Shown piece by piece: positions 1-7,967 of a DNA stretch of 37,080 nt; position 1 is the stretch's first letter; each line of letters begins with the position of its first letter. Below the pieces are notes generated by a model. It had not been told where the DNA came from and did no database searches. It saw only the letters and a list, made by a program, of their open reading frames with translations. Source of the DNA: Solirubrobacteraceae bacterium (lineage in GTDB: Bacteria; Actinomycetota; Thermoleophilia; Solirubrobacterales; Solirubrobacteraceae); the NCBI GenBank assembly GCA_017744415.1, contig JAGIBJ010000071.1, positions 1-37,080 of the forward strand, read 5' to 3'. The translations under genes and the position numbers were made by a program.

Positions 1-1059
1 GCCGCCGCCCGCGAACTCCTCGGCAACGGCAACGGCAGCTGGCTCGTGCGCGACGAGCTCGAGCGCGACCACCTCCGCGACCTCAACGATCGTCTCTCCT
101 CGACGCACAACGCGGCCTTCGGGTTCGTCGCCGCCGCGCTCGTCGCCAGCATCCCGTGGCTCGGCTGGAAGCTCTTCATCCCGGCGCTGCTCGTGATCCC
201 GTTCTACGTGGCCGTCGAGCACAGCCTCCATCGCTTCCGCCGCCCGGAGTACGCGCTCATGGGCGCGTGGGTCCTCGTGCAGCTCTCCCTGATGGCCGGC
301 GCCGCGATCGTGCCGATCCCCGCGCCCTACCAACTCCTGCTGTTCGTCGCGATGCTCGTCGGCACCGCCGCCGTGTTCCCCGCGCGCGGGGTCGTCTTTG
401 CCGCCGGTGCCAACGCGGTGATCATCGTCGGCGCGGGGCTCGTCGCGAACCCGGAGCTGCTCATGCGCGAGCCCGGCCTCGCCGCCGGGCCGCTCTCACT
501 CGTCGTCCTCATCGCGCTCACCAGTGCGGTGACGGGCCGCTCCGCCCTCGACCACCGCGCCGACGCCGTCGTCGACCCCCTCACGGGGCTCTTGAACCGT
601 GCGGCACTCCAGGCCCGCATCGCCGAGCTCGCCCACCTCTCCGCGCTCGAGCGCTCCCGCGTCGCGGTGATCGTCTGCGACCTGGACGGCTTCAAGGGCA
701 TCAACGACACTCGCGGTCACGGCGTGGGCGACGAGGTGATCCGAGCCGTCGGCGCCGCGATGCGCAATCACCTTCGCGGCTTTGAATGGGCCTTCCGTCT
801 CGGCGGTGACGAGTTCGTGATCCTCCTCCCGCACGGTGACGACGAAGCCGCCGCCGTCGCCGAGCGCCTGCGCGGCGTGGTCGAAGACCTTCGCATCAGG
901 GGCGTACTCGTCACCGGCTCCTTCGGCGTCGCCGCCAGCGACGTCGACGAAGACTTCGACTTCGATCGCGTGTTCCGCCGCGCCGACGCCGCCCTCTACG
1001 AGGCGAAGCGCAAAGGCAAGAACCAGGTGTCGATCGACGACGCCCGCGCAGCGGGCTGA
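1..1059 (+). CDS. Membrane-bound GGDEF diguanylate cyclase (5' end cut by window)
   Basis: This protein should make cyclic di-GMP from two GTP at the inner face of the membrane. The frame is open from base 1; a GTG at 46 could start a 337-residue protein, but the reading continues upstream, so the true start may lie outside the window. Residues about 20-165 (counted from GTG 46) hold roughly five to six hydrophobic helices with no recognisable sensory domain. The GGDEF domain begins at DPLTGLLNR (about residue 176) and carries an intact GGDEF signature at about residue 253, so it should be catalytic. The inhibitory-site motif RxxD that usually sits just before it reads RGFE here, which may weaken product feedback inhibition. 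There is no EAL domain. It is followed by a long gene-poor region. Confidence 0.9.
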   Translation, partial: AAARELLGNGNGSWLVRDELERDHLRDLNDRLSSTHNAAFGFVAAALVASIPWLGWKLFIPALLVIPFYVAVEHSLHRFRRPEYALMGAWVLVQLSLMAGAAIVPIPAPYQLLLFVAMLVGTAAVFPARGVVFAAGANAVIIVGAGLVANPELLMREPGLAAGPLSLVVLIALTSAVTGRSALDHRADAVVDPLTGLLNRAALQARIAELAHLSALERSRVAVIVCDLDGFKGINDTRGHGVGDEVIRAVGAAMRNHLRGFEWAFRLGGDEFVILLPHGDDEAAAVAERLRGVVEDLRIRGVLVTGSFGVAASDVDEDFDFDRVFRRADAALYEAKRKGKNQVSIDDARAAG

Positions 1060-1359
1060 GCCGCACTTCGGCGTCCCGGCCGGGGCCGATCGGCCCATCG
1101 CGCATGGGCCGGATATCGCCCGTCTTCACGGGGCAGCGCCCCAAACGTCGTGTGCCGCCTGACACATTGCGGGCGCCTGTTGAGGGGGCGTCAGAACGCG
1201 TTGCTGACACACCAGGTCTCGGTGTACCTTCGGGTCGTCCCAGTCTGAGACGCCGGTCACACTCCCCGGTGGCCGGCGTCTAGATCCCACCGTGTTCCAT
1301 CCGGCGGTGTCCCAATGCCCAGCACGTCCAACATCCTGCGTTCCCATGAAGGCGTCCCG
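1060..1359. other. Noncoding stretch with leader-like hairpin
   Basis: No convincing gene is visible in these 300 bases. They hold a hairpin with perfect 9-bp arms (AGACGCCGG at 1248-1256 and CCGGCGTCT at 1273-1281, 16-nt loop) and a short GTCAG/CTGAC inverted pair at 1190-1208. The hairpin lies about 80 bp before the small gene at 1360 and may be part of its untranslated leader. The string CTGAGA at 1245-1250 recalls a TPP riboswitch, but the other conserved parts are absent. Confidence 0.5.
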
Positions 1360-1473
1360 ATGAACGTCCGCCCGCGTTTCGGTGTTCGCCTTCAGTGGGC
1401 CGGCAACGTGGTTCCGTACCTCCGTCCCACCGTCGAGATCACGACGGGCACGCAGCCGCAGCGCGTCGCCTAG
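1360..1473 (+). CDS. 37-residue small protein, paralogue of the gene at 1834
   Basis: This short frame starts at ATG 1360 and ends at TAG 1473. I do not recognise the family. The peptide begins MNVRPRFGV and contains the block VVPYLRPTVEIT. The product of the gene at 1834 shows the same pattern: RPxxxVxLxxAG followed by xxVPYLxPxVxIT. The aligned codons differ mainly at third positions or by conservative changes, which is expected if the peptide rather than the DNA is being kept. AAGG at 1349-1352 lies 7 nt before the ATG and could be a ribosome-binding site. A GC-rich hairpin (1488-1506) follows 14 nt after the stop. There is no signal peptide or membrane helix. Function is unknown. Confidence 0.55.
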   Translation: MNVRPRFGVRLQWAGNVVPYLRPTVEITTGTQPQRVA

Positions 1474-1487
1474 TCAGTCCCTCCGAA

Positions 1488-1506
1488 CCCCGGGTGGTTC
1501 CCGGGG
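1488..1506 (+). terminator. Hairpin after small gene 1
   Basis: CCCCGGG (1488-1494) and CCCGGGG (1500-1506) form a perfect 7-bp stem with a 5-nt loop, 14 nt after the stop at 1473. There is no T-run, which is usual for terminators in very GC-rich genomes. Confidence 0.5.
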
Positions 1507-1570
1507 GCTCGACATCCGCGCGGCGCGCCTGTCCCGACCGCCACGCGTACATCCACGGAACACACAACAG

Positions 1571-1600
1571 GAGCGAGTGGGCCCGCCGGGCCGCTCGCTC
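1571..1600 (+). terminator. Long GC-rich hairpin
   Basis: GAGCGAG (1571-1577) pairs with CTCGCTC (1594-1600), and inside it GGCCC (1580-1584) pairs with GGGCC (1588-1592). This gives a 12-bp stem with a small internal loop and a 3-nt loop, followed by a TCTTTC stretch. It looks like an intrinsic terminator. Confidence 0.5.
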
Positions 1601-1612
1601 CGCGTCTTTCGA

Positions 1613-1633
1613 GGGCGCGGGCATTCCGCGCCC
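1613..1633 (+). terminator. Perfect 8-bp hairpin
   Basis: GGGCGCGG (1613-1620) and CCGCGCCC (1626-1633) form a perfect stem around a 5-nt loop. It sits directly after the hairpin at 1571-1600 and may be a second terminator or an RNA structural element. Confidence 0.4.
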
Positions 1634-1792
1634 TTCGCGGGTACCCGCACTCCGCGCGGGCTTCCCTCGCCGCCGTGCCAAGGAAGCTCCCGGCGTCCAG
1701 ACCGCTCGCCGCTCGCCGAACCTTCTGAGTGACCATGTATTTCCAGGGCGGTTTCGCGCTCTGTAACAACGGTCACATTGACTGAGTGGTGT

Positions 1793-1807
1793 GGGCGACA
1801 GTCGCCC
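1793..1807. promoter_or_regulatory. Perfect palindrome upstream of small gene 2
   Basis: GGGCGAC, a central A, then GTCGCCC make a 15-bp palindrome 26 bp before the ATG at 1834. Its size and place suit a repressor operator, though it could equally be a short hairpin in the leader. Confidence 0.3.
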
Positions 1808-1833
1808 AGACGCTCCGCCGAGAAGCTCGGAAC

Positions 1834-1983
1834 ATGCCGTCACGAACCGCCCTCATCCATCCTGCACCGCTCCCGCTGAACGCGCGCCCCCATCTCCGCG
1901 TGGAGCTGCGGCTCGCAGGCCACCTGGTGCCCTACCTCCACCCGAGCGTCGTCATCACCAATCGCGCGGGCTGGCGCCTGTAG
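1834..1983 (+). CDS. 49-residue small protein, paralogue of the gene at 1360
   Basis: This frame starts at ATG 1834 and ends at TAG 1983. The last 34 residues align without gaps to the product at 1360, from LNARPHLRV through VPYLHPSVVIT. Shared positions include RP, V, L, AG, VPYL, P, V and IT. The first 14 residues are extra and rich in proline, so translation might begin further in, although the aligned position is a CTG codon. GAAGCT at 1822-1827 lies 6 nt before the ATG and is a weak match to the -10 boxes used elsewhere here. The family is unknown and there is no transmembrane or export signal. The pairwise similarity is the main evidence that both frames are genes. Confidence 0.5.
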   Translation: MPSRTALIHPAPLPLNARPHLRVELRLAGHLVPYLHPSVVITNRAGWRL

Positions 1984-2288
1984 CGCTGGTCCTGCGGGTC
2001 GACGTCGGTAGCCGCCCACCGTTCGCGAGTGGTCGTAGATCGCGGCCGGCGATTGCGACGAGGGCGCGGCCGCACCGAGCTTGCGGGACCCAGCGCCAGC
2101 AGCCCGCCGCGCGGAAGCTCCAACATCCCCCAGCTGTCTGAGCCCGGGCATGTTGGAGCTACAGCCCGCCGCGCGGAAGCTCCAACATCCCCCAGCTGTC
2201 AGAGCCCGGGCATGTTGGAGCTTCGGCGCGCCGACCCGTCACTCGCGGGGCAGGCCTCGCCGACCGGCCGTGGAGGAAGGTCTAAGGT
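1984..2288. other. Noncoding stretch containing the doubled hairpin repeat
   Basis: No gene is seen. The stretch lies between small gene 2 (plus) and the end of the dihydrolipoamide dehydrogenase gene (minus). Its main content is the 62-bp tandem repeat at 2101-2222, which probably ends transcription from one or both sides. Confidence 0.6.
2101..2222. repeat. Tandem duplicate of a 62-bp hairpin element
   Basis: The 60-bp unit at 2101-2160 recurs at 2163-2222 with a single mismatch (T to A in the loop); the period is 62 bp. Each unit contains perfect 11-bp arms, AGCTCCAACAT (2116-2126) and ATGTTGGAGCT (2150-2160), around a 23-nt loop. The element lies between convergent genes and could act as a bidirectional terminator. 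The near-identity of the copies suggests a recent duplication. Confidence 0.9.
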
Positions 2289-3668
2289 CTAGCCGTGGAT
2301 GAGCCAGCCGTCGGCGGCGCGCGCGGCCTCGACGACGGCTTCGGAGAACGTCGGGTGGCCGTGCACGATGCGCGCGACCTCCTGGATGCCGCCCTCGAGC
2401 TCGCGGGCGTTCACGAGTTCCTGGACGAGCTCGGTGGCCTTGGCGCCGACGATGTGGCCGCCGATGATCTCGCCGTACTTCTGGTCGACGATGATCTTCA
2501 CGGTGCCGGCGCGGTCGCCGTACACGAGCGGTGCGCCGACGGCGCCGTAGGGCACCTTGCCGACCTTCACGTCGAAGCCGAGTTCCTTGGCCTGCGCCTC
2601 GGTGTAGCCGAAGCTCGCGATGTTGGGCGTGCAGAACGTCGCGCGCGGGATGAAGGGGTAGTCGAGCGGGTGGGTCTTCATGCCGGCGACGTCTTCGACG
2701 GCGATCACGCCCTCCTCCATCGACTTGTGCGCGAGGGCCGGGCCGGCGGTGAGATCGCCGATCGCCCACACGCCCTGCTTGCTGGTGCGCAGCGCGCCGT
2801 CGACCTTGATCAGGCCGCGCTCGTCGAGCTCGATGCCGGCGACGTCGAGGCCAAGTCCCTCCACGTCGGGCGCGCGGCCCGTCGCGACGACGAGGTAGTC
2901 GGCCGTGCGCTCTTCGCCGCCCGCCGAGTAGGTGACCTTGCCGCCCGACTCGCTGACGTTCTCGACGAAGGTCTTCGTGAGCACCTCGATGCCCTGGGCC
3001 TTGAATCCGCGGGCGACGACCCTGGAGATGTCGGCGTCCTCACCGGGCACCACGCGATCGAGGCCCTCGAGGAGGGTGACCTTGCTGCCGAAGCGCGCGT
3101 AGGCGGAGGCGATCTCGCTGCCCGAGGCGCCGGAGCCGACAACCGCGAGGCTCTCCGGGATCGCGGGCAGCGCCCAGGCCTCCTCCGTGCCGATGATGCG
3201 CTCGCCGTATTCGATGCCGGGGATCGCGCGACGCACCGAGCCGGTGGCGAGCAGCACACCCTTCGTGGCGGTGAGGGTGCCGACGCCCTCGACCTCGACG
3301 TTGCCATCGGCGGTGAGCTTGCCGAAGCCCTCGAAGATCTCGACGCCGTTCTTCTTCAGGAGCATGCCGACGCCGCCCGTGAGCGTGCCGATCACGCTCT
3401 CGCGACGCTCGTTCACCTTCGCGAAGTCGACGGTGGGCGCGCCGACACCCGTGATGCCGAACTCTTCGGCCTCCTTGATCTCGGCGAGCACGTCGGCGGA
3501 ACGCAGCACGGCTTTCGCGGGGATGCACGCGACGTTGAGGCAGCGGCCGCCGATGAACTCCTTCTCGACGACGGCCGTCTTCAGCCCGACCTGCGCGGCC
3601 CGGATCGCGGAGACGTATCCGCCCGGTCCCGATCCGATGACGACGAGATCGAAGGTGCTATCGGCCAT
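2289..3668 (-). CDS. lpdA: Dihydrolipoamide dehydrogenase
   Basis: This is the E3 flavoprotein of 2-oxoacid dehydrogenase and glycine-cleavage complexes; it reoxidises dihydrolipoamide with NAD+ in the cytoplasm. At 459 residues it has the usual length. The N-terminal FAD site reads VIGSGPGGY. The redox-active disulfide is CLNVAC at about residues 43-48; the family usually has CLNVGCIPSK, and here the text is CLNVACIPAK. The NAD site reads VVGSGASGSEIA in mid-protein. The C-terminal HPTFSE supplies the catalytic His-Glu pair. ATG 3668 is preceded by TAGGTT with exactly 7 nt between, so the mRNA is probably leaderless. No E1 or E2 genes are nearby. Confidence 0.95.
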   Translation of the reverse strand: MADSTFDLVVIGSGPGGYVSAIRAAQVGLKTAVVEKEFIGGRCLNVACIPAKAVLRSADVLAEIKEAEEFGITGVGAPTVDFAKVNERRESVIGTLTGGVGMLLKKNGVEIFEGFGKLTADGNVEVEGVGTLTATKGVLLATGSVRRAIPGIEYGERIIGTEEAWALPAIPESLAVVGSGASGSEIASAYARFGSKVTLLEGLDRVVPGEDADISRVVARGFKAQGIEVLTKTFVENVSESGGKVTYSAGGEERTADYLVVATGRAPDVEGLGLDVAGIELDERGLIKVDGALRTSKQGVWAIGDLTAGPALAHKSMEEGVIAVEDVAGMKTHPLDYPFIPRATFCTPNIASFGYTEAQAKELGFDVKVGKVPYGAVGAPLVYGDRAGTVKIIVDQKYGEIIGGHIVGAKATELVQELVNARELEGGIQEVARIVHGHPTFSEAVVEAARAADGWLIHG

Positions 3669-3675
3669 GGCTCTG

Positions 3676-3681
3676 AACCTA
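3676..3681 (-). promoter_or_regulatory. -10 box of lpdA (leaderless)
   Basis: TAGGTT on the minus strand ends 7 nt before the ATG at 3668, which would place the transcription start at or next to the start codon. Confidence 0.6.
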
Positions 3682-3725
3682 CTCGGTACTGCCGGAGACC
3701 CGTCGTCCCGTGCGAGAAGGGCGGT

Positions 3726-4883
3726 TCAGGTGTCGTCGCGGGCGGAGGCCGGCGGCTCGGCGTCGCGCGGCGCCTGGGCCCGCGCGAGCACGCGCACGAG
3801 CGTCCAGAAGAGCGGCGCGGCGATCGCCATGAAGATCAGCGGGCCGACGGCGTTGAGGAACGTCTGCGCGAGGATCACGCTCGCGAAGGCGAAGATCGAA
3901 GAGATCGCGAGGAGCGCCTGCGTGAGCAGCAGCGCCCAGGCCTTGAGGCGCCACACCTGGGTGGCGAGCACCAGCATCGCGACGCCGAAGATGCCCTGCC
4001 CGACCTGCACCTCGCTCGTGCGCAGCGAGTTGCGCGGCTGGTAGCCGAAGGCCAGGAGGACGAGGTTCACGAGGCCGATCGCGGCGATGAAGATGGCGGC
4101 CAGCGCGGCGGGGGCGGGGCGCTCGCCCGGCGCGAAGGGCCGCAGCTCCGAGCGGACGGCCGCGTTGCGTTCCTCGGATGTGAGTCGGCCGGGACGATCG
4201 GCGATCGCTTCCTTGAGGCGCTTGGTGGCGGCAAGGGGATCGTCGGCCTCGGCGATCGCGCGGACCACGACGATCCGCTCGGCGCCGCTCGCGAGGGTGC
4301 GGTCGATGGTGTCGTCGTCGATGCCGCCGATCGCGAACCATGGCAGCTCGGCGTTCTGCTGCGCGTGCCACACGTAGCGATAGCCGGTCGCGGGGCGGCC
4401 GGGCTTGGTCGGGGTCGCGTTGACTGGGCCGACGGCTGCGTAGTCGGCGCCGTCGCTGGCGGCCTGCGCGAGCTGCTCCGGGGCGTGGGTGGAGACGCCG
4501 ACGAGGGCGGCCGGGCCGGCGATGCGGCGGGCCTCGGCGACCGAGGTGTCGTCCTGGCCGACGTGTACGCCATCGGCGCCGATCGGTTCGACGAGATCCG
4601 GGCGGTCGTTGATGAAGAACAGCACCGCGTGCTCGTGGCACTTGCGCGCGAGGTAGGCGCCGGCTTCGATGAGCCAGTCATCGGGTGCGTCCTTGGCGCG
4701 GAGCTGGACGATGTCGACGCCACCCTCGATGGCGGCCTCGACCGTCGCGAAGAGGTCGCGCCCCTCGACCGGGCCGATCACGAGGTAGAGGTTGGCTTCG
4801 AGCAGCCGCAGGCGGCGGGCGGCGAGCACGCGCCGCGGATCCGGCGCGGCCTCGGCCTCGGGGGTGTCGAGCTCGTCCGGCAC
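3726..4883 (-). CDS. thiE: Thiamine phosphate synthase fused to a C-terminal membrane domain
   Basis: The N-terminal part (about residues 25-225 of 385) is a complete ThiE, which joins HMP-pyrophosphate and thiazole phosphate to give thiamine phosphate. Seen motifs are QLRAK, INDRPDL, ADGVHVGQDD, GVSTH, VGPVNATPTK and FAIGGI. After a short linker the frame continues into about 120 residues with four hydrophobic helices (from AALAAIFIAAIGLVNLVLL to LFWTLVRVLA), then a charged tail. There is no ATG, GTG or TTG in frame at the junction, so this is one polypeptide. ThiE is normally a soluble protein of about 210 residues. GTG 4883 was chosen because it gives a normal ThiE N-terminus; CAAGCT lies 8 nt upstream on this strand. 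It is divergent from thiO, 36 bp away. Confidence 0.85.
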   Translation of the reverse strand: MPDELDTPEAEAAPDPRRVLAARRLRLLEANLYLVIGPVEGRDLFATVEAAIEGGVDIVQLRAKDAPDDWLIEAGAYLARKCHEHAVLFFINDRPDLVEPIGADGVHVGQDDTSVAEARRIAGPAALVGVSTHAPEQLAQAASDGADYAAVGPVNATPTKPGRPATGYRYVWHAQQNAELPWFAIGGIDDDTIDRTLASGAERIVVVRAIAEADDPLAATKRLKEAIADRPGRLTSEERNAAVRSELRPFAPGERPAPAALAAIFIAAIGLVNLVLLAFGYQPRNSLRTSEVQVGQGIFGVAMLVLATQVWRLKAWALLLTQALLAISSIFAFASVILAQTFLNAVGPLIFMAIAAPLFWTLVRVLARAQAPRDAEPPASARDDT

Positions 4884-4906
4884 GCCGGCGCAGCTTGCCA
4901 CACACG

Positions 4907-4912
4907 TAGAGT
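4907..4912 (+). promoter_or_regulatory. -10 box of thiO (leaderless)
   Basis: TAGAGT is followed by 7 nt and then GTG 4920. It lies within the 36-bp gap between the divergent thiE fusion and thiO. Confidence 0.55.
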
Positions 4913-4919
4913 CGCGGGC

Positions 4920-5996
4920 GTGAGTGGTGCTTCCGCACGCCCGTCGGTCGCCGTCGTCGGCGGCGGCATCATCGGGCTTTCGATCGCGTGGCGTCTCGCG
5001 CGCGGCGGCGCGCGGGTCGAGCTCTTCGAGCGCGGTGCGCTGGCGGGCGAGGCCTCGCACGTGGCGGCGGGGATGCTGGCGCCGGTGAGCGAGGCCGATC
5101 CCGCGGAACCGGAACTCTTGGCGTTGGGGCTCGAGTCGGCGGAGCGCTGGGCGTCGTTCGCCGCCGAGCTCGAGACCGACTCCGACATACGGCCGCAGTC
5201 GCTGCTGGATCGCACCGGCACGCTGCTCATCGCGCGCGATGCCGACGAGGGACGCTGGCTCGAGCGCGAGGCGGACCTGCGGCGCGCCGCCGGGCTCGAG
5301 TGCGCGCTGCTCACGCCACGTGAGGCGCGCCGCCTGGAACCCGATCTCGCGCCGGGCCTCCGCGGCGCGCTGCACGTCCCCGTTGATCACGCCGTCGATC
5401 CGCGGCAGGTGGCGGTGGCGCTGGCGGTCGCGGCCCGCGGCAACGGCGCGCTCCTGCACGATCATGCGGGACCGATCGAAGCGACCGATGATCCGCGGCT
5501 CGCAGGCTTCGATCGCATCGTGATCGCGAGCGGCGCCTGGCCCGTGACGGGCGTGGCGCCGGCTGCGGCGACGCACCCGGTGAAGGGCCAGCTGCTGATC
5601 CTGCGCGACCCCGAGCATGCGCAGCGCGAGGAGCCGATCGCCCGCCACGTCCTCCGCGCTCAGACCGTCTACTGCGTCCCGCGTGGCGATGGCCGCTACG
5701 TGATCGGGGCGACGATGGAGCACCGCGGCGAGGACCGCACTGTCACCGCGTGGGCCGTCCACGACCTCCTCCGGGAGCTCTTCGAGATCCTGCCCGCCGC
5801 GCGCGAGTTCGTGCTCGACGAGGCGCTCGCCGGCCTGCGACCGGCCACCACCTCCGGCGACCCGCTCATCGGCCCGGTGCCCGGCGATCCCGCCGGCGAT
5901 GCGGCCCGCGTGCTCTACGCCGTCGGCCACTACCGGGGAGGGGTGCTCCTCGCCCCAGCGACGGCGGATCGCATCGCGGCACTCGTGCTCGGCTGA
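4920..5996 (+). CDS. thiO: Glycine oxidase ThiO
   Basis: This 358-residue FAD enzyme should oxidise glycine to the imine that ThiG uses to build the thiazole ring in aerobic bacteria. The Rossmann FAD site VVGGGIIGLSIAWRLA is at about residues 11-26, followed by the family's SHVAAGMLAP segment. The C-terminus has the DAO-fold end (GLRPATTSGDPLIGPVP and YAVGHYRGGVLLAPATAD). GTG 4920 is chosen because it sits 7 nt behind a TAGAGT box and leaves only a short lead to the FAD site. It is followed by thiS and thiG on the same strand after a 311-bp gap. Being next to thiE, thiS and thiG supports ThiO over a general D-amino-acid oxidase. Confidence 0.9.
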   Translation: MSGASARPSVAVVGGGIIGLSIAWRLARGGARVELFERGALAGEASHVAAGMLAPVSEADPAEPELLALGLESAERWASFAAELETDSDIRPQSLLDRTGTLLIARDADEGRWLEREADLRRAAGLECALLTPREARRLEPDLAPGLRGALHVPVDHAVDPRQVAVALAVAARGNGALLHDHAGPIEATDDPRLAGFDRIVIASGAWPVTGVAPAAATHPVKGQLLILRDPEHAQREEPIARHVLRAQTVYCVPRGDGRYVIGATMEHRGEDRTVTAWAVHDLLRELFEILPAAREFVLDEALAGLRPATTSGDPLIGPVPGDPAGDAARVLYAVGHYRGGVLLAPATADRIAALVLG

Positions 5997-6307
5997 GGTC
6001 GCGCAACCCGGACGCCGCAACTTGCCGCAACGGTGCGGTTCGATACGGCCAAGACCCACGTGCGCACCGTTGCCGCGCTCGTCGCCGTGGCACTGCTCGC
6101 TCCGGCGATGACGCCGGCCGCCGAGCCGCCCGTCGGGGTCGGCGGGCACGCTCGATTGGCAAGGTGTGCTCCGGCACCGTGACCGTGACGGCCGGTGCCG
6201 AAGTCGTCGGCTCGGCGTCGCCGGCTCGAGCCTTGACTCGTCACAGGGGTGGCACCGGCCCCGGAGCCGCAGGCGGTGATCCCCGAGCGCGTAGGCTGAA
6301 GCCCACG
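5997..6307 (+). other. Gap between thiO and thiS with a possible gene remnant
   Basis: These 311 bases interrupt the thiamine cluster. They contain a 40-codon frame with a signal-peptide-like start (6060-6182) and a TAGGCT box (6292-6297) 10 nt before thiS, suggesting that thiSG has its own promoter. No TPP riboswitch pattern is visible. Confidence 0.45.
6060..6182 (+). pseudogene. Possible remnant of a small secreted protein
   Basis: GTG 6060 opens a 40-residue frame that begins like an export signal: VRTVAALVAVALLAPAM and then TPAAEPP. It stops at 6182. Just past about 6145 another frame reads KVCSGTVTVTAGAEVVG, more protein-like than the continuation, which hints at a frameshifted and decayed secreted-protein gene. 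This is weak evidence; the frame could be chance in a GC-rich gap. Confidence 0.2.
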
Positions 6308-6523
6308 ATGTCCTCGGGGATCACCGTCAACGGCAACCTGCGCGACGACCTGGAGCCCGGGCTCTCGATCGTCGATCTCGTGACCAGGCACGGGCTGCCC
6401 GAAGAGGGCCGCGGCGTGGCCGTCGCGATCGACGGTGAGGTGGTGCCGCGCGCCCAGTGGTCGTCGACGCTCCTGGAGGAGGGCTCGGCCGTCGAGCTCG
6501 TCCAGGCGATCCAGGGCGGCTGA
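6308..6523 (+). CDS. thiS: Sulfur carrier protein ThiS
   Basis: This 71-residue ubiquitin-like protein carries sulfur as a C-terminal thiocarboxylate for thiazole synthesis. It starts ITVNGNLRDD and ends QAIQGG, the diglycine tail needed for adenylation and sulfur loading. Length is normal. ATG 6308 follows TAGGCT (6292-6297) by 10 nt. thiG begins 3 nt after the stop, so the two are co-transcribed. ThiF, which activates ThiS, is not in the window. Confidence 0.9.
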   Translation: MSSGITVNGNLRDDLEPGLSIVDLVTRHGLPEEGRGVAVAIDGEVVPRAQWSSTLLEEGSAVELVQAIQGG

Positions 6524-7327
<804 letters not shown>

Positions 7328-7433
7328 CGCCGCCCGCTTCGCGGGAACCCACCTCGCCTGACGCTCAGCGCCCGCCGGGCCTCAGCGTTCGCGGGCTGTG
7401 CGCGGTTCGCACGTCGCTCCCGCCGACTTCTGG

Positions 7434-7439
7434 CAGAGT
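7434..7439 (+). promoter_or_regulatory. -10-like box before the NTF2-like gene
   Basis: CAGAGT lies 8 nt before ATG 7448. The first base departs from TANNNT, so the match is weaker than most others here. Confidence 0.4.
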
Positions 7440-7447
7440 GAGGGCCG

Positions 7448-7945
7448 ATGGAGGCGACCACCGAGGACCGCATCACCACGCTGCTCGACGCGTTCGAGGT
7501 GGCCTGGTCGGGCCCGAGTGCCCTGGCGTTCGGCGTCGTGATCGCCCCGGACGGCCACTACGAGGATCCGCTGCTGCGTGGTCCGCTGCGTGGCCCCGAG
7601 CGCGTCGCCCAGCACGCTGCGCGCCTGCGGGTCGCCTTCCCGGATCTGCGGTTCGAGCGCAGCGGCCCGCCGATGGCCGGCGGCCTGCTGCTCTCCCAGG
7701 GCGTGCGTCTCAGCGGCACGCACCGCGCCGAGCTCGGCTCGATCCCGACGACCGACAAGGAGATCGATCTCCACGCCGTCGTCGTCGCCGGCCTCTCGAC
7801 CAGCGGCACGCGCCTCTCGCACGTGCGCATCTTCTTCGACCGCTACGACGCCGCGATCCAGCTCGGCGTCGTCCCGCGGCCCCGCTCGCTCGCCGAGCGC
7901 GCGCTGCTCGCACTGCGCGGCTTCGGCATCCCGCGCCTGCCGTAG
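7448..7945 (+). CDS. SnoaL/NTF2-like ester-cyclase-family protein
   Basis: The 165-residue product resembles the SnoaL-like branch of the NTF2 fold. The N-terminal helix (TEDRITTLLDAFEVAWSG) is followed by YEDPLLRGPLRGPERVAQH, which is typical of ester-cyclase-like proteins, and the sheet-forming segments continue to SHVRIFFDRYDAAIQLG. Such proteins bind or isomerise small hydrophobic substrates, but the actual substrate cannot be read from sequence. It ends 22 bp from the convergent plastocyanin-like gene. Confidence 0.65.
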   Translation: MEATTEDRITTLLDAFEVAWSGPSALAFGVVIAPDGHYEDPLLRGPLRGPERVAQHAARLRVAFPDLRFERSGPPMAGGLLLSQGVRLSGTHRAELGSIPTTDKEIDLHAVVVAGLSTSGTRLSHVRIFFDRYDAAIQLGVVPRPRSLAERALLALRGFGIPRLP

Positions 7946-7967
7946 GGCGGCGCTCGTCAGGCGCGGC

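Larger units (their letters stand above)
1474..1833. other. Gene-free stretch with several strong hairpins
   Basis: This stretch separates the two small paralogous genes. It holds stacked GC-rich hairpins at 1488-1506, 1571-1600 and 1613-1633, a smaller one at 1636-1647, and a perfect palindrome at 1793-1807. A less GC-rich patch at about 1730-1785 may carry a promoter for the gene at 1834, but no clear -35/-10 pair stands out. A 16-codon frame at 1735-1785 is open but has no support. Confidence 0.5.

Noticed and set aside
1240-1285. Possible TPP riboswitch (CTGAGA next to a hairpin)
   Set aside because: The other conserved TPP-aptamer parts are absent, and the next gene is not a thiamine gene.
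1735-1785. 16-codon open frame between the two small paralogues
   Set aside because: It shows no likeness to the paralogous peptides, no ribosome site and no promoter box at the expected distance.
2295-5996. Very long open frame on the plus strand opposite lpdA and the thiE fusion
   Set aside because: Only its last part (from 4920) is a gene, thiO. The rest is a low-complexity, Arg/Asp/Ala-rich shadow of minus-strand genes caused by high GC content. Similar shadows opposite argF, purH and the secreted genes were left out.
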